Assembly: GCA_027489295.1 (NCBI GenBank)
Contig: JAIYAA010000393.1
Span: 1 to 20,144 of the forward strand
Direction: 5' to 3'
Source: Sphingomonadales bacterium
GTDB lineage: Bacteria; Pseudomonadota; Alphaproteobacteria; Sphingomonadales; Sphingomonadaceae
Length of the DNA: 20,144 nt
Part shown: positions 1 to 6,769 of the stretch, piece by piece
Layout: the number at the start of each line of letters is the position of its first letter
Position numbering within the stretch: the first letter of the stretch is position 1
The notes under the pieces: model-generated
What the model was told of the DNA's origin: nothing
Database searches by the model: none
What the model saw: only the letters and a program-made list of their open reading frames with translations
Position numbers and translations under genes: made by a program

Positions 1-191
1 GGGTCTGGCTCGGGGCGGGCATGCTGGGCGTATTCACCCTGCTCGCCGCGTTCACCGCCAACGCCTTCTGGACGATGCCGCCGGGCCCCGCGCGGTTCGG
101 CGCGACCAACGCGTTCTTCGAGCATCTCGGCCTGATCGGCGGCTTCGTCCTCGCGGCGTTGGTAGCGGAGCAGGCGAAGCGGCGTGGCTAG
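1..191 (+). CDS. DoxX-like membrane protein, C-terminal part (5' end outside the window)
   Basis: The reading frame entering from the left edge (codons from base 3) runs 62 residues to a TAG at 189-191. The fragment has two hydrophobic segments, GVFTLLAAFTANAFW and HLGLIGGFVLAALVAE, joined by a short polar loop, and a basic tail (KRRG). This layout, with an aromatic residue and a short loop before a last helix starting HLGLIGG, matches the C-terminus of DoxX/DoxD-type four-helix inner-membrane proteins as I know them. The function of that family is poorly defined. The stop lies inside the next gene: the GTG of the porin gene (184) is 8 bases upstream of the end, so the two are probably translated together. 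The N-terminal half is missing, so the family call is moderate. Confidence 0.55.
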   Translation, partial: VWLGAGMLGVFTLLAAFTANAFWTMPPGPARFGATNAFFEHLGLIGGFVLAALVAEQAKRRG

Positions 192-1557
192 CCTCGCGGC
201 GGTAGTGGTGATGGTGGCGGCGGGGCAGGTCGACGCCTCCGCGCCTCCCGCCGTTACGCCCGCCCCCGAGGCATGGCAGGCGCCGACGCTCAGCATCACC
301 CGCTATGACGAGGACTGGTCCGACCTCGCCGACGCCGGGAAGCGCGCGCACCACTGGACGGGACCCTTCAAATACATCCCGCTCGGCGATGATGCGTGGC
401 TTTCCACCGGCGTGGAAGTGCGGCTGCGCAGCGAGTCCTTCCAAAACAACGCGCTCGGCAACGCCGCGTCGCCCGACGACGCGTATCTCTGGACCCGCGC
501 GCTGCCTTATGCCGACCTCCATGTCGGCCGGGTCCGCGCCTTCGCGCAGCCGATCCTCGCCTATGCTGCCGGGGTGCGGCCCGCGAGCGGCCCGATCGAC
601 CAGACGCGCACCGATCTGCTGCAAGGCTTCGGCGAGCTCGATCTCGGCGCGGTCACCGTGCGCGGTGGCCGCCAGATGCTGTCGCTCGGCACCGAGCGGT
701 TGATCGGCACGCGCTACGGCCCCAACGTGCCGCTGGCCTTCGATGGCGTTCGCGGGATCGTGCGGGCGGGCCGCGCGAAGATCAGCCTGCTCGCCGTCGC
801 GCCGGTCGCAGCGCGGCCGGGCCCGTTCGACGACCGCACCTCGCCGAGCAAGCGGCTCTGGGGCGCCTATGCGATGCTGCCGGGGATCGACCTCTACTAT
901 CTCGGCTATCGCAACCGCAGCGCGCAGTTCGGCGGGCGTACCGGCCGCGAGCTGCGCCACAGCCTCGGCGCGCGCGTCTACGGCGCCAGCGACGGCTGGC
1001 ACTGGAACGTCGAGGGCGTTGCCCAGTTCGGGCGCTTCGCCGAAGGGCCGATTGCTGCCTGGACGGTGGGTACCGAGCTCGGCCGCACCCTCCCGAACCT
1101 GCCCTTCGCGCCCGACGCGGTGCTGCGCTTCAACGTGATCAGCGGCGACACCCATGCCGGCGACCGCCGCCTCGGCACGTTCAACGCGCTGTTCCCCAAG
1201 GGCAAATATTTCGGCGAGCTGTCGCCGGTGGGGCCGTACAACCTGATCAACCTCAACCCGCGCATCGCCGGCACGCTTGCGCAGGGCGTTTCCGCCAGCG
1301 TCGCGGGCAGCGCCTATTGGCGCTACGCCACGGCCGACGGCGTGTACGACATCCCCGGCAATTTGCTCCGCGCGCCCGGCACCAGCCGCGCCCGCTTCAT
1401 CGGCAAGCAGATCGAGGGCACGCTGGCCTGGCAGGCGACCGCCGAACTCGAGCTTTCCGCCTCGCTTTCCTTCTTCGAGGCCGGCCGCTTCCTGCGCGAG
1501 ACCGGTGCGCCCCGCCCGATCCGGATGATCGGCCTCGAAAGCAATTTTCGATTCTGA
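184..1557 (+). CDS. Alginate-export-family outer-membrane beta-barrel protein
   Basis: A 457-residue protein that starts at GTG 184 and overlaps the preceding stop; an in-frame ATG at 211 is a possible alternative. The N-terminus (hydrophobic residues 1-16, then DASA) reads as a signal peptide. The mature protein shows the alternating polar/aromatic pattern of an outer-membrane barrel with many RLRSES-, YLGYRNRS- and LGARVYG-type strands, and ends in phenylalanine (ESNFRF), the usual C-terminal barrel insertion signal. Overall pattern and length fit the alginate-export (AlgE-like) family found in many proteobacteria, whose members are often porins of unknown substrate, so alginate export itself is not implied. 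It is followed after 11 bases by a DUF1275 gene and overlaps the DoxX-like gene, which suggests one transcript. No alginate genes are visible nearby. Confidence 0.75.
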   Translation: MASLAAVVVMVAAGQVDASAPPAVTPAPEAWQAPTLSITRYDEDWSDLADAGKRAHHWTGPFKYIPLGDDAWLSTGVEVRLRSESFQNNALGNAASPDDAYLWTRALPYADLHVGRVRAFAQPILAYAAGVRPASGPIDQTRTDLLQGFGELDLGAVTVRGGRQMLSLGTERLIGTRYGPNVPLAFDGVRGIVRAGRAKISLLAVAPVAARPGPFDDRTSPSKRLWGAYAMLPGIDLYYLGYRNRSAQFGGRTGRELRHSLGARVYGASDGWHWNVEGVAQFGRFAEGPIAAWTVGTELGRTLPNLPFAPDAVLRFNVISGDTHAGDRRLGTFNALFPKGKYFGELSPVGPYNLINLNPRIAGTLAQGVSASVAGSAYWRYATADGVYDIPGNLLRAPGTSRARFIGKQIEGTLAWQATAELELSASLSFFEAGRFLRETGAPRPIRMIGLESNFRF

Positions 1558-1568
1558 GGACCCTTGTC

Positions 1569-2270
1569 ATGCCCGATCCCAAGACCACCAGCTCCCCGCT
1601 TCCGCCTTTGCTCCTGCTGCTGTCGGTCACCACCGGGCTGGTGGACGCGGTGAGCGTGCTCGGGCTCGGCAAGGTGTTCACCGCGAACATGACCGGCAAT
1701 ATCGTGTTCCTCGGCTTCGCGGGGGCGGGCACGCCAGGCTTCACCATCGCGCCCTATCTGGTCGCGCTCGGCGCCTTCCTGGTCGGCGCGCTGGTAGCGG
1801 GGCGGGTAGGGACGCATCTCGCCGGCCAGCCGCTGCGGCGTTGGCTGGTGCTCGCCGCGATCGTCGAGGCCGTGCTGTTCGGAGTCGCCGCCGGCATCGC
1901 CGCCTGGGCCGGGGCGATGGGCATCCTGCCGGAAACCTGCGTCTTCGCGATCATCGCCCTGACGGCGATCGCGATGGGCTTCCGCAACGCGACGATCCGC
2001 CAGCTCAAGGTGCCCGACCTCACCACCACCGTGCTGACGCTCACCCTCACCGGCATCGCCGCCGATTCGCACCTCGCCGGGGGCCGCAACCCGAACATCG
2101 GCCGCCGCCTGGCGGCGGTGCTCGCCATCCTGGTCGGCGCCTGTCTCGGGGCGTTGCTGGTCAATCGCTATGGCCTGGCGATTCCGCTGCTGGTGGCGGG
2201 GCTTACCGTGCTGGTCGGCACGCTCGCCTGTGTCCGCCATCCGATCGCGGCTGAGCCGCTCCGCGCCTGA
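1569..2270 (+). CDS. DUF1275 (YoaK-family) integral membrane protein
   Basis: A 233-residue hydrophobic protein with about six predicted membrane helices. The start ATG at 1569 is preceded by GAGGA at 1556-1560 with good spacing; the same frame is open further upstream, but that stretch is a shadow of the porin gene. Family hallmarks visible are the N-terminal [20 protein letters not shown] followed by MTGN (residues about 20-43) and the central [10 protein letters not shown] with a following TTTVLT stretch. Both are typical of the YoaK/DUF1275 family, which some consider transporter-like; no substrate is established. The gene closes a likely three-gene unit with the DoxX-like and porin genes. 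Only 50 bases separate it from guaA, and no clear terminator is seen in between. Confidence 0.85.
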   Translation: MPDPKTTSSPLPPLLLLLSVTTGLVDAVSVLGLGKVFTANMTGNIVFLGFAGAGTPGFTIAPYLVALGAFLVGALVAGRVGTHLAGQPLRRWLVLAAIVEAVLFGVAAGIAAWAGAMGILPETCVFAIIALTAIAMGFRNATIRQLKVPDLTTTVLTLTLTGIAADSHLAGGRNPNIGRRLAAVLAILVGACLGALLVNRYGLAIPLLVAGLTVLVGTLACVRHPIAAEPLRA

Positions 2271-2285
2271 TCGGGCGCCACCCCT

Positions 2286-2314
2286 TTGACAGCCCGGCGA
2301 TCGCTCCCTATCGG
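2286..2314 (+). promoter_or_regulatory. Candidate sigma-70-type promoter of guaA
   Basis: TTGACA at 2286-2291 is an exact -35 consensus. It is followed by a 17-base spacer and TATCGG at 2309-2314 as a plausible -10. Transcription starting about 7 bases downstream would begin at or next to the guaA ATG (2321). No ribosome-binding sequence is visible before that ATG, which fits a leaderless mRNA. Confidence 0.55.
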
Positions 2315-2320
2315 CCAGCC

Positions 2321-3880
2321 ATGACGCTCCAGCACACCGACTCCATCCTGATCGTCGATTTCGGCAGCCAGGTGACCCAGCTGATCGCACGCCGTGTTCG
2401 CGAGGCCGGGGTCTATTCCGAGATCGCTCCCTTCACCACCGCCGCCGAGGCGTTCGCCCGCATGCAGCCCAAGGGCGTGATCCTCTCCGGATCGCCCGCC
2501 TCGGTGCTCGACGAGGGGTCCCCGCGCGTGCCGCAGGTGATCTTCGATAGCGGCCTGCCGGTGCTGGGCATCTGCTACGGCGAGCAGGTGATGATGCACC
2601 AGCTCGGCGGCGAGGTCGTACTGGGCGACAGCGGCGAATTCGGCCGCGCCTTCATCGAGATCGCCGATGGCTGCGCGCTGTTCGACGGCCTGTGGCAGCC
2701 CGGTGAGAGCCACCAGGTGTGGATGAGCCATGGCGACAAGGTGGCGAGCCTCGCCCCCGGCTTCCGCCCGGTCGCGGCCAGCCCCGGCGCGCCCTATGCG
2801 GTGATCGCCAATGACGAGCGCCGTTATTATGCGATGCAGTTCCACCCCGAAGTGGTCCACACCCCCGACGGCGCCAAGCTGCTCGCCAATTTCGTGCGCA
2901 ACGTCTGCGGGCTGACCGGCGACTGGACGATGGCCGAGTTCCGCGCCGCCAAGATCGCCGAGATCCGCGCGCAGGTGGGCGACGGCAAGGTGATCTGCGG
3001 CCTGTCCGGCGGCGTCGATTCCGCCGTAGCCGCCGTGCTGATTCACGAGGCGATCGGCGACCAGCTGACCTGCGTGTTCGTCGACCACGGGCTGATGCGG
3101 GCAGGCGAGGCCGATCAGGTCGTCACCATGTTCCGCGAGCATTACCACATCCCGCTCGTCCATGTGGACGCGGAAGAACTGTTCCTCGGCGGCCTCGCCG
3201 GCGTCACCGACCCCGAGGCGAAGCGCAAGTTCATCGGCAAGACGTTCATCGACGTGTTCGAGGCCGAGGCCAAGAAGATCGGCGGCGCCGATTTCCTGGC
3301 GCAGGGCACGCTGTACCCGGATGTGATCGAGAGCGTCAGCTTCACCGGCGGACCGTCGGTGACGATCAAGAGCCACCACAATGTCGGCGGCCTGCCGGCG
3401 CGCATGAACATGCAGCTGGTCGAGCCGCTGCGCGAACTGTTCAAGGACGAGGTCCGCGCGCTGGGCCGCGAGCTGGGGCTGCCCGACGTGTTCGTCGGCC
3501 GGCATCCGTTCCCGGGGCCGGGCCTCGCGATCCGCATTCCGGGCGAAGTCACCAAGGAACGCTGCGACATCCTGCGCAAGGCCGACGCGATCTATCTCGA
3601 GGAGATCCGCAACGCCGGGCTCTACGACACGATTTGGCAGGCATTTGCGGTACTGACCCCGGTGCGCAGCGTCGGCGTGATGGGCGACGGCCGTACCTAT
3701 GACAGCGTGCTGGCATTGCGTGCCGTCACTTCGATCGACGGGATGACCGCCGAGGCGTTCGAGTTCCCCGCCGGCTTCCTGGCGCGGGTTTCGACCCGCA
3801 TCGTCAATGAGGTGCGCGGCGTCAACCGGGTGACCTACGACTATACGAGCAAGCCGCCCGGCACGATCGAGTGGGAATGA
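2321..3880 (+). CDS. guaA: GMP synthase (glutamine-hydrolysing)
   Basis: A full-length 519-residue enzyme that converts XMP to GMP using ATP and glutamine, the last step of GMP synthesis in the cytoplasm. The N-terminal class I glutamine amidotransferase domain shows the nucleophile Cys85 in GICYGEQ and the His175/Glu177 dyad in QFHPEV. The ATP-pyrophosphatase domain carries the P-loop SGGVDS at residues 229-234. The C-terminal dimerisation domain contains [13 protein letters not shown] and ends in the conserved PPGTIEWE. Length is normal for the family and no residue appears damaged. The ATG at 2321 lacks a Shine-Dalgarno and sits at the likely transcription start. The 3' end of guaA is a known integration site for genomic islands, and an integrase remnant does follow downstream. 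Identification is very secure. Confidence 0.98.
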   Translation: MTLQHTDSILIVDFGSQVTQLIARRVREAGVYSEIAPFTTAAEAFARMQPKGVILSGSPASVLDEGSPRVPQVIFDSGLPVLGICYGEQVMMHQLGGEVVLGDSGEFGRAFIEIADGCALFDGLWQPGESHQVWMSHGDKVASLAPGFRPVAASPGAPYAVIANDERRYYAMQFHPEVVHTPDGAKLLANFVRNVCGLTGDWTMAEFRAAKIAEIRAQVGDGKVICGLSGGVDSAVAAVLIHEAIGDQLTCVFVDHGLMRAGEADQVVTMFREHYHIPLVHVDAEELFLGGLAGVTDPEAKRKFIGKTFIDVFEAEAKKIGGADFLAQGTLYPDVIESVSFTGGPSVTIKSHHNVGGLPARMNMQLVEPLRELFKDEVRALGRELGLPDVFVGRHPFPGPGLAIRIPGEVTKERCDILRKADAIYLEEIRNAGLYDTIWQAFAVLTPVRSVGVMGDGRTYDSVLALRAVTSIDGMTAEAFEFPAGFLARVSTRIVNEVRGVNRVTYDYTSKPPGTIEWE

Positions 3881-3925
3881 TCCCACGTCCGGCACGAGCC
3901 GGCATCGAGAGGCAATAAGACACGG

Positions 3926-3953
3926 AAAAGCCCGCAGAAATGCGGGCTTTTTT
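3926..3953 (+). terminator. Rho-independent terminator after guaA
   Basis: A perfect 11-bp stem, AAAAGCCCGCA (3926-3936) with TGCGGGCTTTT (3941-3951), closed by a GAAA tetraloop. It runs into a T-rich tail (TTTTTTT over 3947-3953). It lies 45 bases after the guaA stop. Confidence 0.93.
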
Positions 3954-4187
3954 GCGTTTGGGCCATGTCGTGTCGGGCACTGTCCGGCAGCGGCAAGCAC
4001 GTATTTTGAATGGCACGATTAATGGTATGCGAACTGCTGAGAGGGTAGCAAAGGGTGCGATACCATGCCCGCGTCAGAGCACGTGCATGGTACTGAAAAT
4101 TGCTAAACGTCTGCTTTATAAGCTGAATATGGTCGAAAATCGGGGGTCTCGGAACATGGTATTTTTCGGCGCGAAGGGGCGGTTCGC
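3954..4187. other. Gene-free, AT-richer stretch between the guaA terminator and the integrase remnant
   Basis: No convincing gene or tRNA is seen. Base composition is clearly lower in GC than the flanks: by direct count, 47 of 100 bases are G or C in 4081-4180, against typical coding DNA here of well over 60%. The stretch contains four copies of a CATGGTA-type word, described separately. It looks like the leader or arm-site region that normally precedes an island integrase gene. Confidence 0.5.
4022..4162. repeat. Four short repeats of the word CATGGTAT in both orientations
   Basis: ATGGTAT occurs at 4022-4028, its inverted form ATACCATG at 4060-4067, CATGGTAC at 4086-4093 and CATGGTAT at 4155-4162. 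The last copy lies 25 bases before the integrase start codon. Repeats of this size next to an integrase gene could be arm-type integrase or excisionase binding sites, or operator sites; this is inference. Confidence 0.35.
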
Positions 4188-4268
4188 ATGCTGACCGATA
4201 CCAAGCTGCGGAATCTGAAGCCCAGGGAGAAGCTCTACAAGGTGAACGACCGCGACGGGCATCGCTGA
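4188..4268 (+). pseudogene. N-terminal remnant of a P4-type tyrosine integrase
   Basis: An ATG at 4188 opens 26 codons beginning MLTDTKLRNLKPREKLYKVN and continuing DRDG before an early TGA at 4266-4268. This is the characteristic first segment of the N-terminal arm-binding domain (DUF4102-type) of P4-like integrases of about 400 residues, where DRDG is normally followed by LYV or similar. Homology stops at DRDG (about base 4259). The next bases belong to a histidine-kinase remnant in another frame, so the rest of the integrase, including the catalytic R-H-R-Y domain, has been deleted. The position just after guaA matches the known habit of islands that integrate at the guaA 3' end. The gene cannot be functional. 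Confidence 0.8.
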
Positions 4269-4660
4269 CTCCTACCGACATGAGGGCGCTGCGCTCGCCG
4301 TGCACATGTCGAATCACCCTGTGCCGCTCGTCGCGATGCCCCCCCCAACGTGCTGGAAGCGGTGCTGGTGGGGCTGATCGAAAACAGCAAGCAGGCCGGT
4401 GCTACCCGGGTGACGCTCTCAGCCCGGTCTGCGCCCGCGGGCGTCACGGTGACCGTAACGGACGATGGTCCCGGGGTGCCGCCGGGGGATCGCCATCGCA
4501 TCTTCGAGCCGTTTTTCACCACGCGCCGCTCGAATGGTGGTACCGGCCTGGCCTGCCTATCCTGCGCTCGCTGCTTGACGGTAAGCGTGGGAGCATTGAC
4601 TTGGATGCGTCCTACGCGGCGGGCGCTTCATTTGTGATCTCGCTGCCCGTCGAGCCTTGA
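4261..4660 (+). pseudogene. Truncated, frameshifted sensor histidine kinase (HATPase domain)
   Basis: Only the C-terminal ATP-binding part of a histidine kinase remains, spread over three frames. From about 4261 one frame reads IADSYRHEGAALAVHMSN and on to AMPP. At an eight-C run (4339-4346) the reading moves to a frame giving NVLEAVLVGLIENSKQAGA (N box), DDGPGVP (G1 box), IFEPFFTT (F box) and GGTGL. At about 4550, where GGCCTGGCC has apparently lost one G, it shifts again to GLPILRSLLDGKRGSIDLDA and ends ISLPVEP at TGA 4660. The sensor, HisKA and phosphorylated histidine are absent, cut off at the junction with the integrase remnant. It cannot encode a working kinase unless both shifts are sequencing errors, and the truncation would still remain. 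Its original partner is not visible. Confidence 0.82.
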
Positions 4661-4922
4661 AGTCTTCGATTGAAAATTGGCCGCTCGGATCAAGGACCGT
4701 AACGACAAGCACACGTTGGAAGCGGTCATCGGCAGCGTTGATGACCTCAGGCAGTTGGCGCTCATTTTCCGTCGATCAGTAGCTTCGTTGTGCCCCGAGA
4801 CCCGCCATTTTTGCGCGAAGCATCGCAGCTGCGTTCGATCTTATGCCCGCCGAGTGCCGGACGGCGCCATCGTCCGTCGATCAATCGCCTGATTGCGGAT
4901 CCCGCGTCCCGGCCCCATCATC
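4661..4922. other. Unassigned decayed stretch between the kinase remnant and the inositol operon
   Basis: About 260 bases with no convincing gene. One short frame from about 4677 contains RIKDRNDKHTLEAVIGSVDD and LRQLALIFRRSV, which reads like genuine protein, but it has no good ribosome-binding site and degrades into arginine-rich sequence. I do not recognise its family. No clear terminator for the converging minus-strand operon is seen here. Confidence 0.4.
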
Positions 4923-5669
4923 CTACTTGAAGCCATGCGCGCCGATGTCGGGCGTCACCGCGATACCGCGACTCGATGCGCGCCATGTTTCGGCAATTTG
5001 CCACGCGCGTTCGTCATCCACATCGATCCATTCAAGATCGCTGCAATCCCGGATACCAGCGGCCCGATCGGATGCCAGGCGCCGCATCCCTTCGGTGAGA
5101 GATGGCTTTTCCAACCCGCGGAGTGCCTCGAAGAGGCCCTTGCCGACCGCGAAGACGCCCGTATCGAAGCAATCATAGGAGGCCAGGCCCTTGCCGATGC
5201 CGATCACGCGATCGCCCTCCGTCTGAACGCACGTCACATCGTCGAGATCGACCCAATCGTTATCGATCCGCCGGTCGATCGCGAGCGACGCCCCGCCGCC
5301 CGTATCGGTGCCGGCCATTCGCCGATAGAATTGCGGGTCGACCAGATGGTCGCACATCGCAAGGATCGCCTCCGCATCGCCAAGCAGCGGCTCTGCTGCG
5401 AGCAACGAAGATCCGTTGGGATGCCGGTGGTCTTCGACCCGTACCGTCTCGACCAGGATCGGCCAGTCGTTCGCCGCGACGTAGGATTCGATCGTCTCTG
5501 CCGCATAGCCGACGACCACGACCGCGCGCGCCAACCCTGCCTGCGCCATGCCATACACGGCATGGGCAAGCAGTGTCCGCCCGTCCACAACGCAGAGCGG
5601 CTTGAGCGGGGCGACAGCGCGAAGGCGCGAGCCTTCGCCTGCCGCGAGAACAATGCCGGTGTCGATCAT
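4923..5669 (-). CDS. Sugar/inositol-phosphate nucleotidyltransferase, probable inositol-1-phosphate cytidylyltransferase
   Basis: A 248-residue Rossmann-type nucleotidyltransferase. The N-terminal signature LAAGEGSRL (residues 8-16) is the nucleotide-binding loop, with the conserved Lys in LKPL (K23). PNGSSLLAAEP (84-94) and CDHLVDP (106-112) resemble the NG-S and metal-binding DH motifs of CTP:inositol-1-phosphate cytidylyltransferases (IPCT) of the di-myo-inositol-phosphate pathway. The length matches a stand-alone IPCT domain. It is the last gene of a three-gene operon: its ATG overlaps the stop of the inositol-3-phosphate synthase gene (ATGA, 5666-5669), and a CDP-alcohol phosphotransferase gene lies upstream. 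The inferred reaction is CTP + inositol 1-phosphate to CDP-inositol in the cytoplasm. Sequence alone supports a nucleotidyltransferase strongly; the inositol substrate comes from context. A choline- or glycerol-phosphate enzyme is the main alternative. Confidence 0.75.
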   Translation of the reverse strand: MIDTGIVLAAGEGSRLRAVAPLKPLCVVDGRTLLAHAVYGMAQAGLARAVVVVGYAAETIESYVAANDWPILVETVRVEDHRHPNGSSLLAAEPLLGDAEAILAMCDHLVDPQFYRRMAGTDTGGGASLAIDRRIDNDWVDLDDVTCVQTEGDRVIGIGKGLASYDCFDTGVFAVGKGLFEALRGLEKPSLTEGMRRLASDRAAGIRDCSDLEWIDVDDERAWQIAETWRASSRGIAVTPDIGAHGFK

Positions 5670-6763
5670 TCCGCCGCTATGGCGATGAAGTCATCGACCG
5701 CGCGCGCCGCCAGATCATCGGTCATCTGAAAACGCGGATGCTTGCAGAAATAGGCCGATGCCGCATCGATCGGCCCGGCCAGACCACGATCCTTCGCCAG
5801 CTTGGCGCACCGGATCATGTCGATCGCGACGCCGGCACTGTTGGGGCTGTCCTCGACGGACAGGCGCAATTCGAGGTTCATCGGCACGCCGCCGAACATC
5901 GTCCCTTCCATCCGCAGGAAGCACACCTTGTTGTCATTCTGCCACGGCACATAGTCGGACGGGCCGATGTGAACATTTTCGTCTTCCAGACGCTCGGCAG
6001 CGACCGACTGCACCGCCTCGGTCTTCGAGATTTTCTTGGAGGCGAGACGGCGATGGTTGGACATGTTGAGGAAATCGGTGTTGCCGCCGGTGTTGAGCTG
6101 GTAGGTTCGCTCCAGCTTCACGCCGCGCTTGGCGAACAGATCGGTCAGCACGCGATGCACGATGGTGGCACCGAGCTGCGCCTTGATGTCGTCGCCGATG
6201 ATCGGCACGCCAGCCTTGGTGAAGCGTTCCGCCCACACGGGGTCACTCGCGATGAACACGGGGATGTTGTTGACGAACGCCACGCCCGCCTCGAGCGCGC
6301 ATTCGGCGTAGAACTCGCTGGCGGCCTGCGAGCCCACCGGCAGATAGTTCATCAGCACATCGGCCTTGGTTTCGCGCAGGGCGGCAACCACTTCCGCCTT
6401 GGAGGCTTCCTTCTCGCGGGCGAGGAGGAATGTCCGATTATCGTCATAGTCCGACATGTGTTCGGCGACGCCGTCGAGAACATGCCCCATCTGTACCTTC
6501 GTCCCCGTGGGCGGCACGGTTTCGCAGAAGATGGCGGTGCAATTGGGCTTGGCGAAAATCGCCTCGGACACGTCCTTGCCGACTTTCCGCTGGTCAACGT
6601 CCCAGGCGGCGACGACGCGGATATCGTTGGGCTTATACCCGCCCAGGTCCCAATGCATGAGCCCGACGGTCTCATTTGCACCTTCGCGGTAATAGGAAAG
6701 GCCCTGCACGAGAGAGCTGGCACAGTTTCCCACCCCGACGATGGCAATGTTAATGGCCGGCAT
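5666..6763 (-). CDS. ino1: Inositol-3-phosphate synthase (prokaryotic type)
   Basis: A 365-residue cytoplasmic NAD-dependent enzyme that cyclises glucose 6-phosphate to 1D-myo-inositol 3-phosphate, the only de novo route to inositol. Visible hallmarks are the NAD-binding GVGNCASSL at residues 10-18, GDDIKAQLGAT at 190-200, NTGGNTDFLNM at 224-234 and VEDSPNSAG at 303-311. The length is that of the compact bacterial and archaeal class (about 360), much shorter than eukaryotic enzymes. The ATG at 6763 has AAGGAAG about 9 bases upstream. The gene begins 6 bases after the CDP-alcohol phosphotransferase stop and overlaps the nucleotidyltransferase start by 4 bases, so the three are surely co-transcribed. 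This places inositol phosphate production directly beside an activating and a transferring enzyme, pointing to inositol lipid or phosphodiester synthesis and not inositol catabolism. Confidence 0.95.
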   Translation of the reverse strand: MPAINIAIVGVGNCASSLVQGLSYYREGANETVGLMHWDLGGYKPNDIRVVAAWDVDQRKVGKDVSEAIFAKPNCTAIFCETVPPTGTKVQMGHVLDGVAEHMSDYDDNRTFLLAREKEASKAEVVAALRETKADVLMNYLPVGSQAASEFYAECALEAGVAFVNNIPVFIASDPVWAERFTKAGVPIIGDDIKAQLGATIVHRVLTDLFAKRGVKLERTYQLNTGGNTDFLNMSNHRRLASKKISKTEAVQSVAAERLEDENVHIGPSDYVPWQNDNKVCFLRMEGTMFGGVPMNLELRLSVEDSPNSAGVAIDMIRCAKLAKDRGLAGPIDAASAYFCKHPRFQMTDDLAARAVDDFIAIAAE

Positions 6764-6769
6764 TACTTG

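Noticed and set aside
184..1557. The porin as evidence of an alginate biosynthesis cluster.
   Set aside because: No alginate synthesis, epimerase or lyase genes are nearby. The family name covers many porins of other function.
396..1568. An upstream extension of the DUF1275 gene by 391 codons.
   Set aside because: The extension is an Arg/Ala/Pro-rich shadow of the porin gene. The ATG at 1569 has a proper GAGGA site and fits the family length.
2168..4000. A 610-codon minus-strand open frame covering guaA.
   Set aside because: It is a shadow of guaA in GC-rich sequence, with low-complexity composition and no recognisable motif.
3954..4187. A tRNA or tmRNA gene that could have served as the island's attachment site.
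   Set aside because: No cloverleaf or CCA end could be found by eye. The adjacent guaA 3' end is the more likely target.
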